Positions 11,545 through 24,861 are shown, counted from the first letter of the stretch. The stretch is DNA of 64,000 bases from Strigops habroptila (GCF_004027225.2 NC_044288.2:22392744-22456743); one strand, 5' to 3'. The notes: generated from the sequence alone by a model not told the origin. A program made the numbers and translations.

Positions 11545-12117
11545 TGTCGTGGCTTCAGCCCAGCCGGTAACTCAGCACCACTCACTCACTGCCCACCTTT
11601 ATCCCCCCCTCCTCCTGACAGGATAGGGGGAGAATGGAAAGAATGTAAATCCCATAGGCTGAGATAAGAGCAGTCCAGTAACTAAGGTATAATACAAACC
11701 TACTACTGCTACCACCAATAATAATAATGATAAGGGAAATAACAAGGGGAGAGAATATAAAACTACAATAGGGAAGGGAAAGTTGCTCAGCACCCGCCGA
11801 TTGATGCCCAGCCCAGCCCGAGCAGTGATCTGCCCCTTCCAGGTGACTCCCCCCAGTTTCTGTACTGGGTATGATGTGCTGGTGCTCCTTTGTGTACTTG
11901 GGGTCAGGTGTCTTGTCTCTGCTTCCTCCTGGCTTCTTGTGCCCCCCCTCACTGGCAGAGAATGGGACTGAAAAGTCCTTGACCAGAGTAAACATTACTT
12001 AGCAACAACTAAACCATCGGTGTGTTATCAGCGCTGTTCTCGGACTGAAGCTGAAACACAGCACTGCACCAGCCACTAGGAAGGAGAAAGATAACTGTTA
12101 GAGCTGAACCCAGGTCG
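11545..12117 (-). mobile_element. solo LTR of an avian endogenous retrovirus (degenerate, antisense to SIL1)
   Basis: About 573 bases match the organisation of an LTR common in bird genomes. The left edge begins TGTCGTGG. An AAT/ATT-rich zone (11713-11760) corresponds to the T-rich U3/R region on the minus strand. A CCCCCCAGTTT...ACTGGG block holds the antisense promoter site, where the TATA motif is degraded, and the segment CTTAGCAACAACTAAACCATC follows. The right edge reads AACCCAGGTCG. No gag, pol or env remnants adjoin it, so this is a solo LTR. A 5-base direct repeat CTGCC at 11540-11544 and 12118-12122 fits a target-site duplication. Confidence 0.82.
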
Positions 12118-13897
12118 CTGCCCAAAAGCTGCTGGGTGGGAATGGGAGCACAGAAAGCCTGGGCCAGGCGGTGGGAGCCCGGCTCTCGCCTGGCATCTCT
12201 GCAGCTGTGAGTGCCTGAAAAGCATCGCTGTAAATGACAGACTTGTGTCTGGTAACCTCCTCCTCCGTGAGCTCTCGGTTTAACACTTCCTGCGTTCCGG
12301 TAACAGCCTGTGTTTTGCTCCTTGCTGGAAAGCAGCACCACGAGTGTGTTACAGCTCTCCTGGTGCACGTACCGCCGTGCTGGTGGGGGAGATGCTTGTT
12401 GGAAACAACAATCCTGTCCAAGTAAGGCTGGCGAGGTGGAGTCCTGTGCTTGAGGCCAGTCCTGTGGCTGGAGAGGAGCCTGGTATGCTGGTACAGATAA
12501 AGTGGTGTCTAAATATAACTTATCATGAGGCATCAGATGCTCTTTAAATAAATTCTGGGGAAAAAAGCCCCACACGGCTGAGGTTAGCGCTGGTACTGCT
12601 GACACTGAGGGGAGTGCCCTGTGCCTGCTGCCCTGTTCTTCCCTTGCTCCTTGCTTTAGGCTGCCAGGTTTTCCCTTTTCTCACTTCTTTTTGTTGATAT
12701 GTACTGTCGAGGCCCTATTGCTGGGTTTTGGGGCAGGCAATTGCTTTTTGGTGACTTGAGACAACGTCTCCTCCTTCTCTTGCCCTTCCTTTGGTTTCTC
12801 CCGCTTGCTCTCTCTTTGTCATAAGCTGGTCCAGGAACCTCATGCCTCTTGTGGACAAGTTTTTCTGGGGCCATTATTGATCTTCTATGGAAGGAGTGGT
12901 TTTCCTGGCTGTGGTAGGGCTCAGGTGGCTGCCCCCAGATGAAGCCTGGTGGCATCTGGAACATCTGGAGCCAGTGGCTGAGCCCTGGGCTGAGAGTTTG
13001 CCCTCTGTGCAGACCAGTAAGCCCTTGAGCCTGGTCTTTGCAGGGGTGATTTGGGTTCCGCACAGCATTGCCTGGCATGGTTCAATCTCGCAGATGTGCC
13101 CAGAGCAGGTTTAGAGGCTTGTTCCCCTGACCCACAGGAGAACAGACTGAGAATGATGTACTGGGGTGCCCAGGGCCTGTGCTTTAATGGTTCGTGTAGG
13201 ACCATGCAGCAAACAGGGGACCCATGAGGGTGCTCGACACAAGGTCTGGAATGACACAAGCCGAGAGCATGGGAAGCTCAGGAATGACCCCCCAAAAAAA
13301 AGGCTCTAGGACTATTTAAAAGGGAAAACAGGTAATCTGTGGTTCAGTTTCTGGGAATTCATTCAGCGAGCATGAGGCTGGCTGGGAGGGGAGGAGCGCT
13401 CGCTCGGGTGGATGATGATCCATTGCAGCACGGTCCTGCGCCAAGGCTCTTTGACAAACATTACCCTTCCTAATGCCTCCCTAGGATGAGGGAGGTGCTG
13501 TGCCACCAGATGAGGAACGGGAAGTTCCTGGAGTATGAGGGGCTTCAGCCCAGAGTGATGATTTAAACACTGAATTCCTTTCCATAATGCATATAGTTGA
13601 TGGCTGCCTCGCATGGAAGCGCTGCACAGGAACAGGTTGTGTTGTACGGATGTGCTTTAAAGGCGAGCAGCACGCTGGTGTTCCTCAGCACGCGGGGCTG
13701 ACACCGGGCAGCTAGGTTTCTTGGATTTCTCCTTTGGAGTTTGGCAGCCGTCTGCTTCAGGGAGTACAGTGGCCTCACAAGAGTTTATTTGATCTGACAC
13801 ATGACAAATTGTTTCTGCTGGCGGGTAGCTCAGGCACAGTCTGTTTAGCTGGCACCGCGGCTGTGCGGGCACTGGGGAAGTTGGGGAAGGCAGCCTG

Positions 13898-13923
13898 CCC
13901 TCCTCCTCCTCCTCCTCCTCCTC
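13898..13923 (+). repeat. (TCC)n microsatellite
   Basis: About eight uninterrupted CTC/TCC units, flanked by unique intron sequence. Confidence 0.9.
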
Positions 13924-14024
13924 TTGGAAAGCATCAGTGGAGGGAGCGTTGCTTTAGCCCACCTCCCGTTCCAGCCTCCTTTCTGCTGGTTGTTAAATTG
14001 TGCTATTTGCATAGATTGTTGTCT

Positions 14025-14431
14025 TGCTCTGGAGCCAGGCTGAGAGCGCTGGGCTGCTTCAGCCTGGAGAAGAGAAAGCTCCTGAAGGGGAGACCTTAGA
14101 GCAGCTCCAGTGCCTAAAGGGGCTCCAGGAAACCTGGAGAGGGGCTTTGGACAAGGGCCTGTAGGGACAGGACAAGGGGAATGGCTTTAACCTGCCAGAG
14201 GGGAGACTGAGATGAGCTCTGAGGCAGAAGCTCTTCCCTGTGAGGGTGCTGAGGTGCTGGCACAGGGTGCCCAGAGAAGCTGTGGCTGCCCCATCCCTGG
14301 CAGTGTTCAAGGCCAGGTTGGACACAGGGGCTTGGAGCAACCTGCTCTAGTGGAAGGTGTCCCTGCCCATGGCAGGGGTTGGAACTGGAGGAGCTTTAAG
14401 CTCCCTTCCAACACAAACCAGGCTGGGATTG
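14025..14431 (+). repeat. CR1 LINE 3' fragment (young)
   Basis: Sense copy starting at GCTCTGGAGCCAGGCTGAGAG, continuous to the 3' tail (caaaccaggctgggatt). Carries GGCAGAAGCTCTTCCCTGTG and GCCCAGAGAAGCTGTGGC. Confidence 0.92.
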
Positions 14432-14800
14432 CGTGGTTATTGATGTTGCTTATATGCTGGGTGTTCCTGCAGATGCTTGTTGTGTTTCTTGTTGTGCTTC
14501 AGTGTACAGAGCAGAAGAGAGCCTGCAGTTCTCCAGCTGGGCCCAGTTGCCACTAAAGACACTTTATTAAGTTGCTTTTTTTTAGGGCACTATTTTAATG
14601 CTGTGATGAAGAGTGGAATATTACATTCTTCAGCAGAATAAAAAGTACATGTCCCCTGTGAGATACTGTAAATACGTTTTATCTGTTGTATTACCAGCTG
14701 TTTTTGAGAATATGTTCCCTAAGCAATTTTAATCTAGTTTTCCAGAGTTGTCTCAGGTGAGGAATCACTCCTATTGGCAGCTTTGGGAATAATTACTTAT

Positions 14801-14917
14801 GGAATCACAGAATCCCAGCCTGGTTTGGGTTGGAAGGGACCTTAAAGCTCCTCCAGCTCCAACCCCCTGCCACGGGCAGGGACACCTTCCACTAGAGCAG
14901 GTTGCTCCAAGCCCCTT
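14801..14917 (-). repeat. CR1 LINE 3' fragment (young, 117 bp)
   Basis: Antisense copy from the tail (gaatcacagaatcccagcctgg) to GTTGCTCCAAGCCCC. Directly followed by unique AT-rich sequence with a 13-base direct repeat. Confidence 0.92.
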
Positions 14918-14962
14918 GTTCATTAATTCCTTCTCTTTCCCGCTCTCCATCTATTACTGCTT

Positions 14963-14990
14963 CAGAGATAATAATTGCAGAGATAATAAT
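14963..14990. repeat. short tandem repeat, two copies of a 15-base unit
   Basis: cagagataataat occurs at 14963 and 14978 with a two-base spacer. Confidence 0.8.
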
Positions 14991-15902
14991 CCTCTCTGTA
15001 AATCTCCACCAAACCAGGACGAAGTGCTTGATAGGAGGAGGGTTACACGCTCCAGAGATGTGTTTGTGAGAGACCATCTCAGAGCCACGTGCATGGGCAG
15101 ATGCGCTGCCGTGTGCCCTCCCCACGCAGCGCCCCGGAGCCCCGGCCTGCCTCAGTGCTCCTTCCCCCGGGATTCAGGAGGGAAGCCCTGCAGGCAGCAG
15201 GTTTGTGGGCAGCTGTGGCACACCTGGAGCACTGGGGTATGAGGCAGGAGGCTGAAGGTCAGGCCTGCTCATCCACCCAAGCGGTGCTTTGCCTCCTGAA
15301 GTGCTTTGCCTGCAGTGCCTGGCTGCTGTTATGAAACAGGAATCGGGCAGGACAATGAGGGAAGCAGTTAGTCAGCTGGGCCCCTTTTGTCCAGCAGCTA
15401 AAAGCCAGTTCGGAGATTTTTGTGGCAGTGCTGTTTGCTTTGGTCCTTTTTTTTGCTCTTTCTTTAAGTACAGCCCAGAAGAGCTGGAGACTGGAGACCA
15501 CTGTACTTCTAATTTGTTCCTGAATAGCAGAATAAGTGTGCCATTTAATGCATAAATGGCAGGGGCCTTGCCTTGAAAGAAATGCGCAGTCTGACCCTGA
15601 TGCTGCCAGCCCTTCTGCATGGCCCTGGCCTCTTCTGGGTGCACTGAGATTTCTCACTCCCTGGATAGGGGTCAGTGCCAAAACTTGTCTCGACGTGTGA
15701 CGTCTGCGGTTGCTGGATGTCACCAGTTTCAAGGCTGTCATTGAAACAGCCTTGATTCACGTGGCAGCTTTATTTAGGTGGCAGCTGATGTAGAAGCTCT
15801 GCAGAGTAGTTTGTCCATCGCATGATAAATTCTGCTCACAGGAGGGGAGAGCTGGAGTCTGTGGTCTCTGGGGGAGAAGCCCCCTTGGTACAAATGAGAC
15901 AT

Positions 15903-16091
15903 TGGCACAGGGTGCCCAGAGAAGCTGTGGCTGCCCCATCCCTGGCAGTGTTCAAGGCCAGGTTGGACACAGGGGCTTGGAGCAACCTGCTCTAGTGGAA
16001 GGTGTCCCTGCCCGTGGCAGGGGTTGGAACTGGGTGAGCTTTAAGGTCCCTTCCAACACAAACTGGTCTGGGATTGATTTTGTGATTCTGT
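15903..16091 (+). repeat. CR1 LINE 3' fragment (young, short)
   Basis: Sense copy from GGCACAGGGTGCCCAGAGAAG to the tail, which shows a short repeated terminal motif (tgtgattctgtga). Confidence 0.92.
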
Positions 16092-16520
16092 GAAATGTGC
16101 CCTGGCAGTCCTGGGATGGATTTGCCATCTCCCCCACCTGATGTGGCAAGATGAGACTGTGGCACCACCAGAATGTGGAGGAAGCTGCTCAGGATGTTCT
16201 GCTGTCTCACAGCAGAGAGAAAGGTGCTGCAGATGCATCTTCCATCACAGCTTAGAGTGTGAGTGGCTGATGGTCTACTGTTAGCTCTTAGAGCAGGCAG
16301 GGAGATTTTGGGAGTTCTCCTTGGCTTTGCACGTAGCTGTACAGCAAAGGCCAAGAAACAGAGAGTGAAAAATCACCATATCCTTTGGCTGCTGCTTCCC
16401 AGTGCTCGGGTGCCTTGTGCAGTGTTTGCAGAGGCAGCAGATGCAGTGGCAGTCGGGACTGCCAAGGAAAGGAGCCTGCGTGGACTGGTGCTGCTCAGCT
16501 GCTGGGATATGCCGGTCTGT

Positions 16521-16730
16521 GAAATCACAGATTCCCAGCCTGGTTTGGGGTGAAGGGACCTTAAAGCTCTTCCAGCTCCAGCTCCCTGCCACGGGCAGGG
16601 ACACCTTCCACTAGAGCAGGTTGCTCCAAGCCCCTGTGTCCAACCTGGCCTTGAACACTGCCAGGGATGGGGCAGCCACAGCTTCTCTGGGCACCCTGTG
16701 CCAGCGCCTCAGCACCCTCACAGGGAAGAA
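16521..16730 (-). repeat. CR1 LINE 3' fragment (young)
   Basis: Antisense copy from the tail (gaaatcacagattcccagcc) to CCCTCACAGGGAAGAA. Confidence 0.92.
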
Positions 16731-18350
16731 CGGCTCTTTATAGGGTGTTCTCTAACAAAAAGATGTTCCTTTCAAGTGGCTGGGTCTCCTGCTGTTTGCC
16801 CAAGCTCCAGATGACAAACAGTGGGCCTTGTCTTTCTGAACAGAAAGGTGCTGAGGTTACAAACGTGGTTGTTGTCCCTTGGAAGAGTAAGTTGTGAAGG
16901 AAAACCACTCAATTTTGGTCACATCTCTGTTGTCCTCCTTCCCCAGTCTAGGTTTTGGGCTGCTAGAGTGAGCCTTTGCTGTGGCTGAGGGGCGGTGGGA
17001 TGGAGCTAAGGTTCTGCTCCTGAGTGAATCCCATGGCTCTGAAGAGCAGTGATCACAGTCATGGAGCTCAGGAGGGACCTGTGGGCTGGGGGCAGTCCTG
17101 TGCTGGCAGGTTTACTGCTTCTGTGGGTCTTTCTCCATGACCCCTCACTCTGCACATCTTTATGGCCTGGGCTGGTAGTTCCAATGTCTGCAGTGATGTG
17201 CCTGCTGGAGCCATCCCTGGAGAGGAGCCGTGTGGAGCTGGCAGCCCTGGCGCGTGGTGGCCGAGGCATTTGCAGGAATGCTCTTTCATAACCTCTGCTG
17301 GGATTCATGAGATGTACGGAGGCAGGTTTCCTGATTTGTCACCATGTTACAGGGATTTAAGGTTGAGGAGCTCTTTGAAGCACCAATACAGCTTGTTCTG
17401 CCGTGACAAGGTGGGAATAAGCGCCAGCATGACTTCTCTTCCCCAAGGAAAACACTCTTTTGCACACATCACAAGCCGTGGCTCTGCTGCTGTTTGAAGA
17501 GACCAGACAAATCTCTGAGCCGGGTGCTCTGTGGGACATCAAAGTCCACCCATGTGAAGCCAAGATGCTGAGGAACTCCAGCTCAGTGTCCTCCATGTCT
17601 AGGCAGCAAAAGGAAAGAAGCCTTCTGAATCAGGAGCTGCTTGGGGGATCAAAGTTCTGCTTAGCAGAGGCCGACGAGGCAAAAGGCAGGATAAGAGCAG
17701 GAAGGTCGCAGCCCCTGTGGATGATTTGGGCCATGTGCTAGCAGCAGTCAGGCCTCCAGAGGGGTCTGTGAAACCTTCTCTGCTCTAGGACTCAGGGCTG
17801 CATCTACCCTGAGGGAGCAGACGTGCAGTGAACAGCGCCCGCGCTTGGCCAGAGCAGTTCTGTGGTGCCCGAGATGCTGTTTCACTACAGGGATGCTGCA
17901 CCCTCACATTTCACACACTATTTTTTCCATACATTGCTACAAGTAACTTCTAAAATAGCTCGGAAAGGCAAAAAACCACTCCCCAAAGTAGAGGTGGCAG
18001 ATGATGATGAACGGGGAAAGGGAAAGAATGATGTTCTCTTTCAGCTTCCCTGACTGTGCGTTTACTTCTGCATTTGCAGCCCTTGGAGCTTTTTGCTATT
18101 TTAAATGTCCTTAGGAAAAATCCTGCTGAATGAATGCTGCCTGCTGCTGGCTGCCTGTTCCCTTTGGTTTCAGACTGGGGAGGCTCTTATGCTCCAGAAG
18201 CAAGACTTGCTTTTTAATCTTGGTGGGAAATGCCTGGGTAGAGGAATGGGAATTATGCGAATTGCTTCTAGATGGTCACACTGGCAGTCTCTCAGATCTC
18301 TCTTTGTGCTTATTACTGTCCCAGAGCTTCTTTAATTCCATAAGAAAAGT

Positions 18351-18683
18351 ATCATGAAATCCCAGACAGGTTTGGATTGAAGGGAGCTTAAAGCTCATCC
18401 AGTTCCAGCCCCCTGCCACGGGCAGGGACACCTTCCACTAGAGCAGGTTGCTCCAAGCCCCTGTGTCCAACCTGGCCTTGAACACTGCCAGGGATGGGGC
18501 AGCCACAGCTTCTCTGGGAAAAGTCTGTGCCAGCGCCTCAGCACCCTCACAGGGAAGAGCTTCTGCCTCAGAGCTCATCTCAATCTCCCCTCTGGCAGGT
18601 TAAAGCCATTCCCCTTGTCCTGTCCCTACAGGCCCTTGTCCAAAGCCCCTCTCCAGGTTTCCTGGAGCCCCTTTGGGCACTAG
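18351..18683 (-). repeat. CR1 LINE 3' fragment (young, variant subfamily)
   Basis: Antisense copy from tail (atcatgaaatcccagacagg) to CCCCTTTGGGCACTAG. It carries the variant block CTCTGGGAAAAGTCTGTGCC in place of CTCTGGGCACCCTGTGCC, shared with the copies at 25945 and 56936. Confidence 0.92.
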
Positions 18684-20781
18684 ATGACTGTTACATCCTC
18701 TGAGTACTTTAAAAGTACTAATGCAGTGAAAACAATAAGCGAGCGTGGATAATGCCTTTCACTCATCGTGTGAAGATATCACTGCAGGCTTTGGTGGAAG
18801 GAGCCCTGCGTTTCCCTTGGTTGTAACTGTGGTGTTGGGGTTGAGCAACCGAGCCCCAGTGTGGGGAATGACTTGTCTGGATTCACCCTGAGATTTGGAG
18901 CGAACCAGGAGTGGTCCTGAGGGAGCCTGCTTGGCAGTGGGTTATGTTCATCTCTAGACAGCTCCTCATTCCCCTCCAGAGGAGGGTTTAAATTGCCTTG
19001 TTGGGGCTTTATTCCAGGTTTTGGTGCCAGTGGCTGGTCTGGCAGCTCCTGGGTGGGTTTGTCCCACGTGGCAGATCCCAGTGGCCCTCTGCCTTTTCAA
19101 CCGGGAGCTTGCCACATAACTGGAAACATGGAGTGATCCCAGCTGGCTTGCAGGGGAGGTCCTGAGCAGGGGCATCCCACTGGGTGTCCTGTGCAACTAA
19201 TCCCATGGGTGCCATGCCACGTTAATCCTGGGCGCAGAGCCGGAGCCGCACGTTTGCTGCCCACATGCCATGCTGCTCCCTGCTGTGACCTGTACCTGTG
19301 GGCTGTCACCTCGAGTCAGAGCTGTCAACCGCCACCCGGTGCACTGCAGAGAGGTGAGAAAATGCATTTTCATCAACTTCCCAGCTCACTGTTCCTGGCC
19401 GATGGATGGGGCTGCCGGAGGAGCCCTTGGCTCGTCGGGGCTGTGGTAGCGGGTGTCCTCGGCTCGGGAGGGGTGGCGATCCCAATGGGAAACCTCCGGG
19501 CTGAACCGCAGGGACAGGCTGAGATACAGACCCTGGGGGATGGATGCTTGCACTGTGGTGTGGGAGTCGTGGGGCTGATATATCAGTGTTGTAAGACTGA
19601 GCCTGCATTTTGCTTTGGGTTTTTTAACCTCTTAATTGAGTCCCTTTATAGGGAAGCTGGCACCTGACAGGGGAAGGAGGTTGTTTCTCAATGTAAGAGC
19701 CATGAGTGAATAGCAGGAACTTGGAGAATACAAAAAGCTGTTTCCAGAGAGGCTGGGAATGTGCCAATTAAATCTTTGGCTCTCTCTGAGCCCAGCTCTA
19801 GTGGGGTGTGAGGGTGCCCCATGACCTGGCTGGTGCAGTGAGTGTTTTGTTTCCTGCTAGATTCTCCATGCTTGGGAAAGCAGAGGGGGGAAAAACACCC
19901 CATGCTGGGTGCTGGCAGACTCCCAGGTTAGTCACAGCCAAAGCATCACCTTGTAAATAGGGGCTTAATGGAAATGATGGATACATGTGCGGGGAAAACT
20001 ATCACTCACTTGTATGTGCTGTGCATGGGAAATTGCAGCAAGGAGCAGGGGACAGGTAGGGGCAGGAGGAGAGAGGTGTTTTCAGCTGGGGTTTGGGGTG
20101 ATGGGGAAGTGTGAGGAAGGGGAAAGCCGGTTCACATGGCTGAGGTCGGGCAGCATGGCAGCTTGCAGGAAGATGCTTGTCCTGAACGTCCCTGTGCATC
20201 CCTTGTCTCCCTTATCTCATCCTTTAGGACTGGGCAAGTCCTAAATTGGTGCAAATCAGCCCCCACGCTCTGGTACGGACCCGAAGGTGCTCGCTAGCCC
20301 CCAGGCTCTGCAGTGAGGGTGTCCTGTGTGTGCAGGCGGCCGCGGAGCAGCTGCCAGAAATACAGCTTGGTGTGGTTTTATACATAATAAATGACAAATA
20401 TAGTGCTGTGATCTCTGAGGCATGCTGTGCTTTTGTATGCTGCATCCCGAGCAGAGCAGGAGATCCCCACATGGATCCAGGGCTCTCCAGCATGGACATG
20501 CTGGCTGCAGCCCTTGGAATCAGGGATCTCACTGTGTCCTGGTGGAGAGTGGTCCCTTCTGCCTTCAGTGCTAATGAGTGGGGGGAGAGGGTGATGGCAG
20601 CCTGGCTCTGGCTTGAAACCCCCCAAGTACAAAGCTGAGCTCTTTGCCTCTGGAGAGCAGTGTTTTCTGTGGATGCTGTTCCAGAAGGGATTCATTAAGT
20701 AAATTAATAGACTAAATGATGGTTTATGTTAAGTTGTGTGAGGCTGTTTGTATAGACAGCAGGGTCAGAGGTGCTGTGGTC

Positions 20782-20828
20782 GGAGGAGCTTTAAGCTCCC
20801 TTCCAACCCAAACCAGTCTGGGATTCTG
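20782..20828 (+). repeat. CR1 LINE 3' terminal 47 bp (young)
   Basis: Only the last block (ggaggagctttaagctccc) and tail (ccagtctgggattct) remain. Confidence 0.85.
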
Positions 20829-21473
20829 CCATCCTTGCTGTGTGGGTTCTCCGTAGGCAGCCAAGTACAGGAAGGTGTTCCCACAACTCTTCCCTTGTGT
20901 AGGAGTGTTTTTAACACTCCAGAGCAGAGTCCTGGTAGGAGTAATGCCGAGGAGCAAGCAAGAAGAATAGCTGTTTTTTGAAGGCAGTTTCCTGAGCGGT
21001 ATCACCAGGCCGGTCTGTAACACAGCTGCGCCCTCCCCGCATGGTAGTGCGAGGTGTTTGCAAACAAGTGGTGCTCCCTGTCCTTCCACCTCTGTGTGTG
21101 GGGCTTTGTGCCTGGGTGGGACCCATGGGCAGGGGTTGGGGTCTCTCAGTGCAGTGGGTTCCTCTGTGGAGCTGGGGGTACCTGCTGGAGGCACAGAGTG
21201 CTTTCCCCACGGCAGGACCCTGTGCTCCTGAGAGCATCCCGAGCGCAGCAGGGGCACATGCTCCATCACACCTCAAAGGAAGCTGCACAGAGCCTGTGCC
21301 AGCCCGGAGCGGTGGGACTGTGCCCAGGGAAGTGTGTTCCTGCTGGTTTGTCCTGGGAGAATTAAGGATAAACAAATTGGGGCTCCATTGGAAGCATTGC
21401 ATGGGTCCCTGAAGGAAGCTCTTCCTTATGTTTAGTTTTGCTATTCAGGGCTCTTTTCCTGTTTTGCATAAGG

Positions 21474-21640
21474 TCATAGAACCACAGACTGGTTTGGGTT
21501 GAAGGGACCTTAAAGCTCCTCCAGTTCCCACCCCTGCCACGGGCTGGGACACCTTCCACTAGAGCAGGTTGCTCCAAGCCCCTGTGTCCAACCTGGCCTT
21601 GAACACTGCCAGGGATGGGGCAGCCACAGCTTCTCTGGGC
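21474..21640 (-). repeat. CR1 LINE 3' fragment (young)
   Basis: Antisense copy from tail (tcatagaaccacagactgg) to CAGCCACAGCTTCTCTGGGC. Just downstream (about 21690-21725) an older sense CR1-like stretch (gaggcaccaacacaggttgc) may be present, but it is too short to call. Confidence 0.9.
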
Positions 21641-23126
21641 AGGTACCCATCCCCAGGGAAACATGTTGGGAAGGACAGGACTATGAGCATGGTGAGGCAC
21701 CAACACAGGTTGCCCAGAGAATAAGGGAAGTTGTCTTATTATGTTTCCAATTTCCAGAGGAAATCCAAGCAATCCTGTGCTTCATACCAGAGGCCATGGG
21801 GCAATGGCCATGTACTCTCAGGTTGGGGAGAGATGAAGCAGGTCTTCTGGATTGGGACCTGCTGAGCAGACACGTGGTCATCTGGGCCTGTGTCTGCCAA
21901 ATCATGGGTATTTCCAGGGTGTTCTTAGCTCTGTTTGTAATTACCAGGAGCCTTTGTGTCTCTGTGCTTGTGAGAAGAAGGGAGATGATTGTATTTGCAG
22001 ATTGATCCTGCTCATCTGTTTGAAAGCAGAGTTGTGCAGACCTGCACAAGGACAGAGTGTCCTGTGCGCTCCTGGTAATCCTCTGTTAGTCCACAGCTGA
22101 TTCTTCTCTTACAGCCTGAATTTCAGATTCAAACCTCTCTTTGCCCTGTCAGTGTACCTGCAATCATGAGATGAGGAGAAGGGGGGACTGCTTGCCCAGG
22201 GTGTGTGACTGGCACTGCTCTGCTCTTCAGCAGCACATCAGCAACAATGGGTGCTCCTTCCAAACCTGGGCACCCTGTTGCTCAGAGGAAGAAAATTTCA
22301 GGTCAGCTAAATTCCCTCCCCTTTCTCTGCTGTGCTGCACATCACACTCGTCTCAACCATAGGTGCCACTGCCATTGAAATGACATCACGTTTGAATGGG
22401 GATATTGTCTCGCCACTGATTGCAGGATCTGTCCTGAGTGCCCCTCTTCAATCAGTCGTCCCAATTTCCACATCTATCTTTAGAATAGTTTCCTTAACTG
22501 TTATTGCCCATCAGACTTTGGCTTCAGCCTGAGAGGCTGTGAATGTTTGGAGGTCTTTGTGTGATGGGTTCGGCTGAAGGATGCTTGGGTTGTGTTCCTC
22601 GATGTCTTTCAGCCTTTGATTGTTCTCCAGGGCTGCCCCAAGCTCAGTGAGGGGAGCTCTGTGATGATTTGTGCTTGTGCAAACAGCAACAAGGTGCTGT
22701 GGTGCTTTCATTACCACTGGCCATCCTGGCGAAGAGTGGCTGCACAGATACCTGGCTTCAACTCATACATTTGCAGACAGTTCCTGTACTGCTCCCTTGT
22801 TCTTTTGGTGAGAACAAGGATTAGCTTACTGTTACTGCTATCAGTTGGCCGTAAAGCCAGAGCTGGGGGCTCTCTGGGATGACTGTGTGCTCTCCTGGAA
22901 CAGCAGATCAGAATCCAGATGAGGATTCAGATGGGTTTATTGGAGTGGCACAGTACACGCAGCGTGGGCTTTGAGTGAGGACATGGAAGAGTGGCGTGTT
23001 CCCAGCACCAGGAGGCATTCATGAAACGTGTTCCTCATATTGACTTGTTCTGAACTGTCACCTATGGCTACGGCAGCTGCCTTCACAGGGCTGAGCAGCA
23101 CGTACTGCTGTGCACCTAGTAACATC

Positions 23127-23507
23127 TGTTCAGCCTGGAGAAGAGAAGGCTCTGGAGAGATCTTGGAGCAGCTCCAGTGCCTAAAGGGGCTCCAGGAAAC
23201 CTGGAGAGGGGCTTTGGACAAGGGCCTGTAGGGACAGGACAAGGGGAATGGCTTTAACCTGCCAGAGGGGAGATTGAGATGAGCTCTGAGGCAGAAGCTC
23301 TTCCCTGTGAGGGTGCTGAGGCACTGGCACAGGGTGCCCAGAGAAGCTGTGGCTGCCCCATCCCTGGCAGTGTTCAAGGCCAGGTTGGACACAGGGGCTT
23401 GGAGCAACCTGCTCTAGTGGAAGGTGTCCCTGCCCGTGGCAGGGGGCTGGAACTGGGGGAGCTTTAAGGTCCCTTCCAACACAAACCAGTCTGGGATTCT
23501 GTGATTA
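23127..23507 (+). repeat. CR1 LINE 3' fragment (young)
   Basis: Sense copy from TTCAGCCTGGAGAAGAGAAGG to the tail (gggattctgtgatta). A short deletion near 23150 removes part of the CTCCTGAAGGGGAGACC block. Confidence 0.92.
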
Positions 23508-24409
23508 TTAAGTTAAAAACCCCATCTGCATGAGGAGAATTTGTGGTTCTCCCATAGCAGTTCTGGTGCTGCAGCTGTACGTGGGTGCTGCTGGACCCCA
23601 AAAACATGTCCTTAAATCAGAGCAAATGCTCCCTGTGCAGGTGGGGTCATGGTTACCCCCATTTCTGCTTTACAGGCTGAAGGGTCTATTCTAAAAACGC
23701 CTTACACTCACATACCAGTTGGGTTGGAAATCCTTTTGTGCCTTGTGCGTGCATCTGCCTGGTAGCGAGATGTCAGCCCGCGCAGGCTTCTCCCCAGGAG
23801 CTTCAAACCCCCGTGTTTCACATGTTGGCTTCTCCTGCCTACCTGGGACCTAAGCAAGCTGCTAATTGTTGTGCAGATGTCATCTTCCAGGCAGGCATGA
23901 GGTTGTAGGCTTTAAAAAAGCTGAACTGTCATTTGCTACCAGCCTTCTCAGTACACGTGAGCTCTATTTTTATGGGATTGTGCGTTTTCTTTCAGCCACT
24001 GCTTTGCTGAATTCCTTTTTCTTCCTTTTCTTTTCATTTCCAGGCTCGCAGGTAAAGTTTTAGGGATACATCTATTTTTCATCATCCTACTTTTGCTGCT
24101 TGTTTTATAACTGGAAAGAAACTAAACCCAAAAAACTCTCTCCTATGTTAAAATAGCAGTTTGCTCTGGGATGAGTTGAGGGGGAACTGTGTGTCATGGT
24201 CAGTCTGAGATTGGGCTCCTGACTGTGGCATTGGCCAGAAGGGTATGTAGATCTTGTGGGAGCACATGGAGTTTGAGCCCATGAATTCTGCTCTGGAATT
24301 TCCAGCTCAGGAGCTTGGGTGTTGATTGTAGCCTGGTTGTGCTTGGCAGTGCCCCGAGAGAGATGGAGACTTCGAGCACAGGTTTTCTTTGCCTATGTTC
24401 TGAAAATAG

Positions 24410-24861
24410 CCCAGAGGAGGCCCCAGAGCTGCTGCGAGGGCTGGAGCAGCTCTGCTCTGGAGCCAGGCTGAGAGAGCTGGGCTGGGGCAGCCTGGAGAAG
24501 AGAAGGCTCCTGAAGGGGAGACCTTAGAGCAGCTCCAGGGCCTAAAGGGGCTCCAAGAAACCTGGAGAGGGGCTTTGGCCAAGGGCCTGTAGGGACAGGC
24601 CAAGGGGAATGGCTTTAACCTGCCAGAGGGGAGATTGAGATGAGCTCTGAGGCAGAAGCTCTTCCCTGTGAGGGTGCTGAGGCGCTGGCACAGGGTGCCC
24701 AGAGAAGCTGTGGCTGCCCCATCCCTGGCAGTGTTCAAGGCCAGGTTGGACACAGGGGCTTGGAGCAACCTGCTCTAGTGGAAGGTGTCCCTGCCCGTGG
24801 CAGGGGGTTGGAACTGGATGAGCTTTAAGCTCCCTTCAACACAAACCAGTCTGGGATTCTG
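24410..24861 (+). repeat. CR1 LINE 3' fragment (young, 452 bp)
   Basis: Sense copy from CCAGAGGAGGCCCCAGAGC to the tail (ccagtctgggattct). It carries GGCCAAGGGCCTGTAGGG and GACAGGCCAAGGGG, changes shared with the inverted copy at 25945. Confidence 0.93.

Noticed and set aside
11582..12605. Minus-strand frames of 137 and 198 codons around the solo LTR
   Set aside because: They cover LTR U3/R sequence and its flank. No gag, pol or env motif is present, and coding content is not supported.
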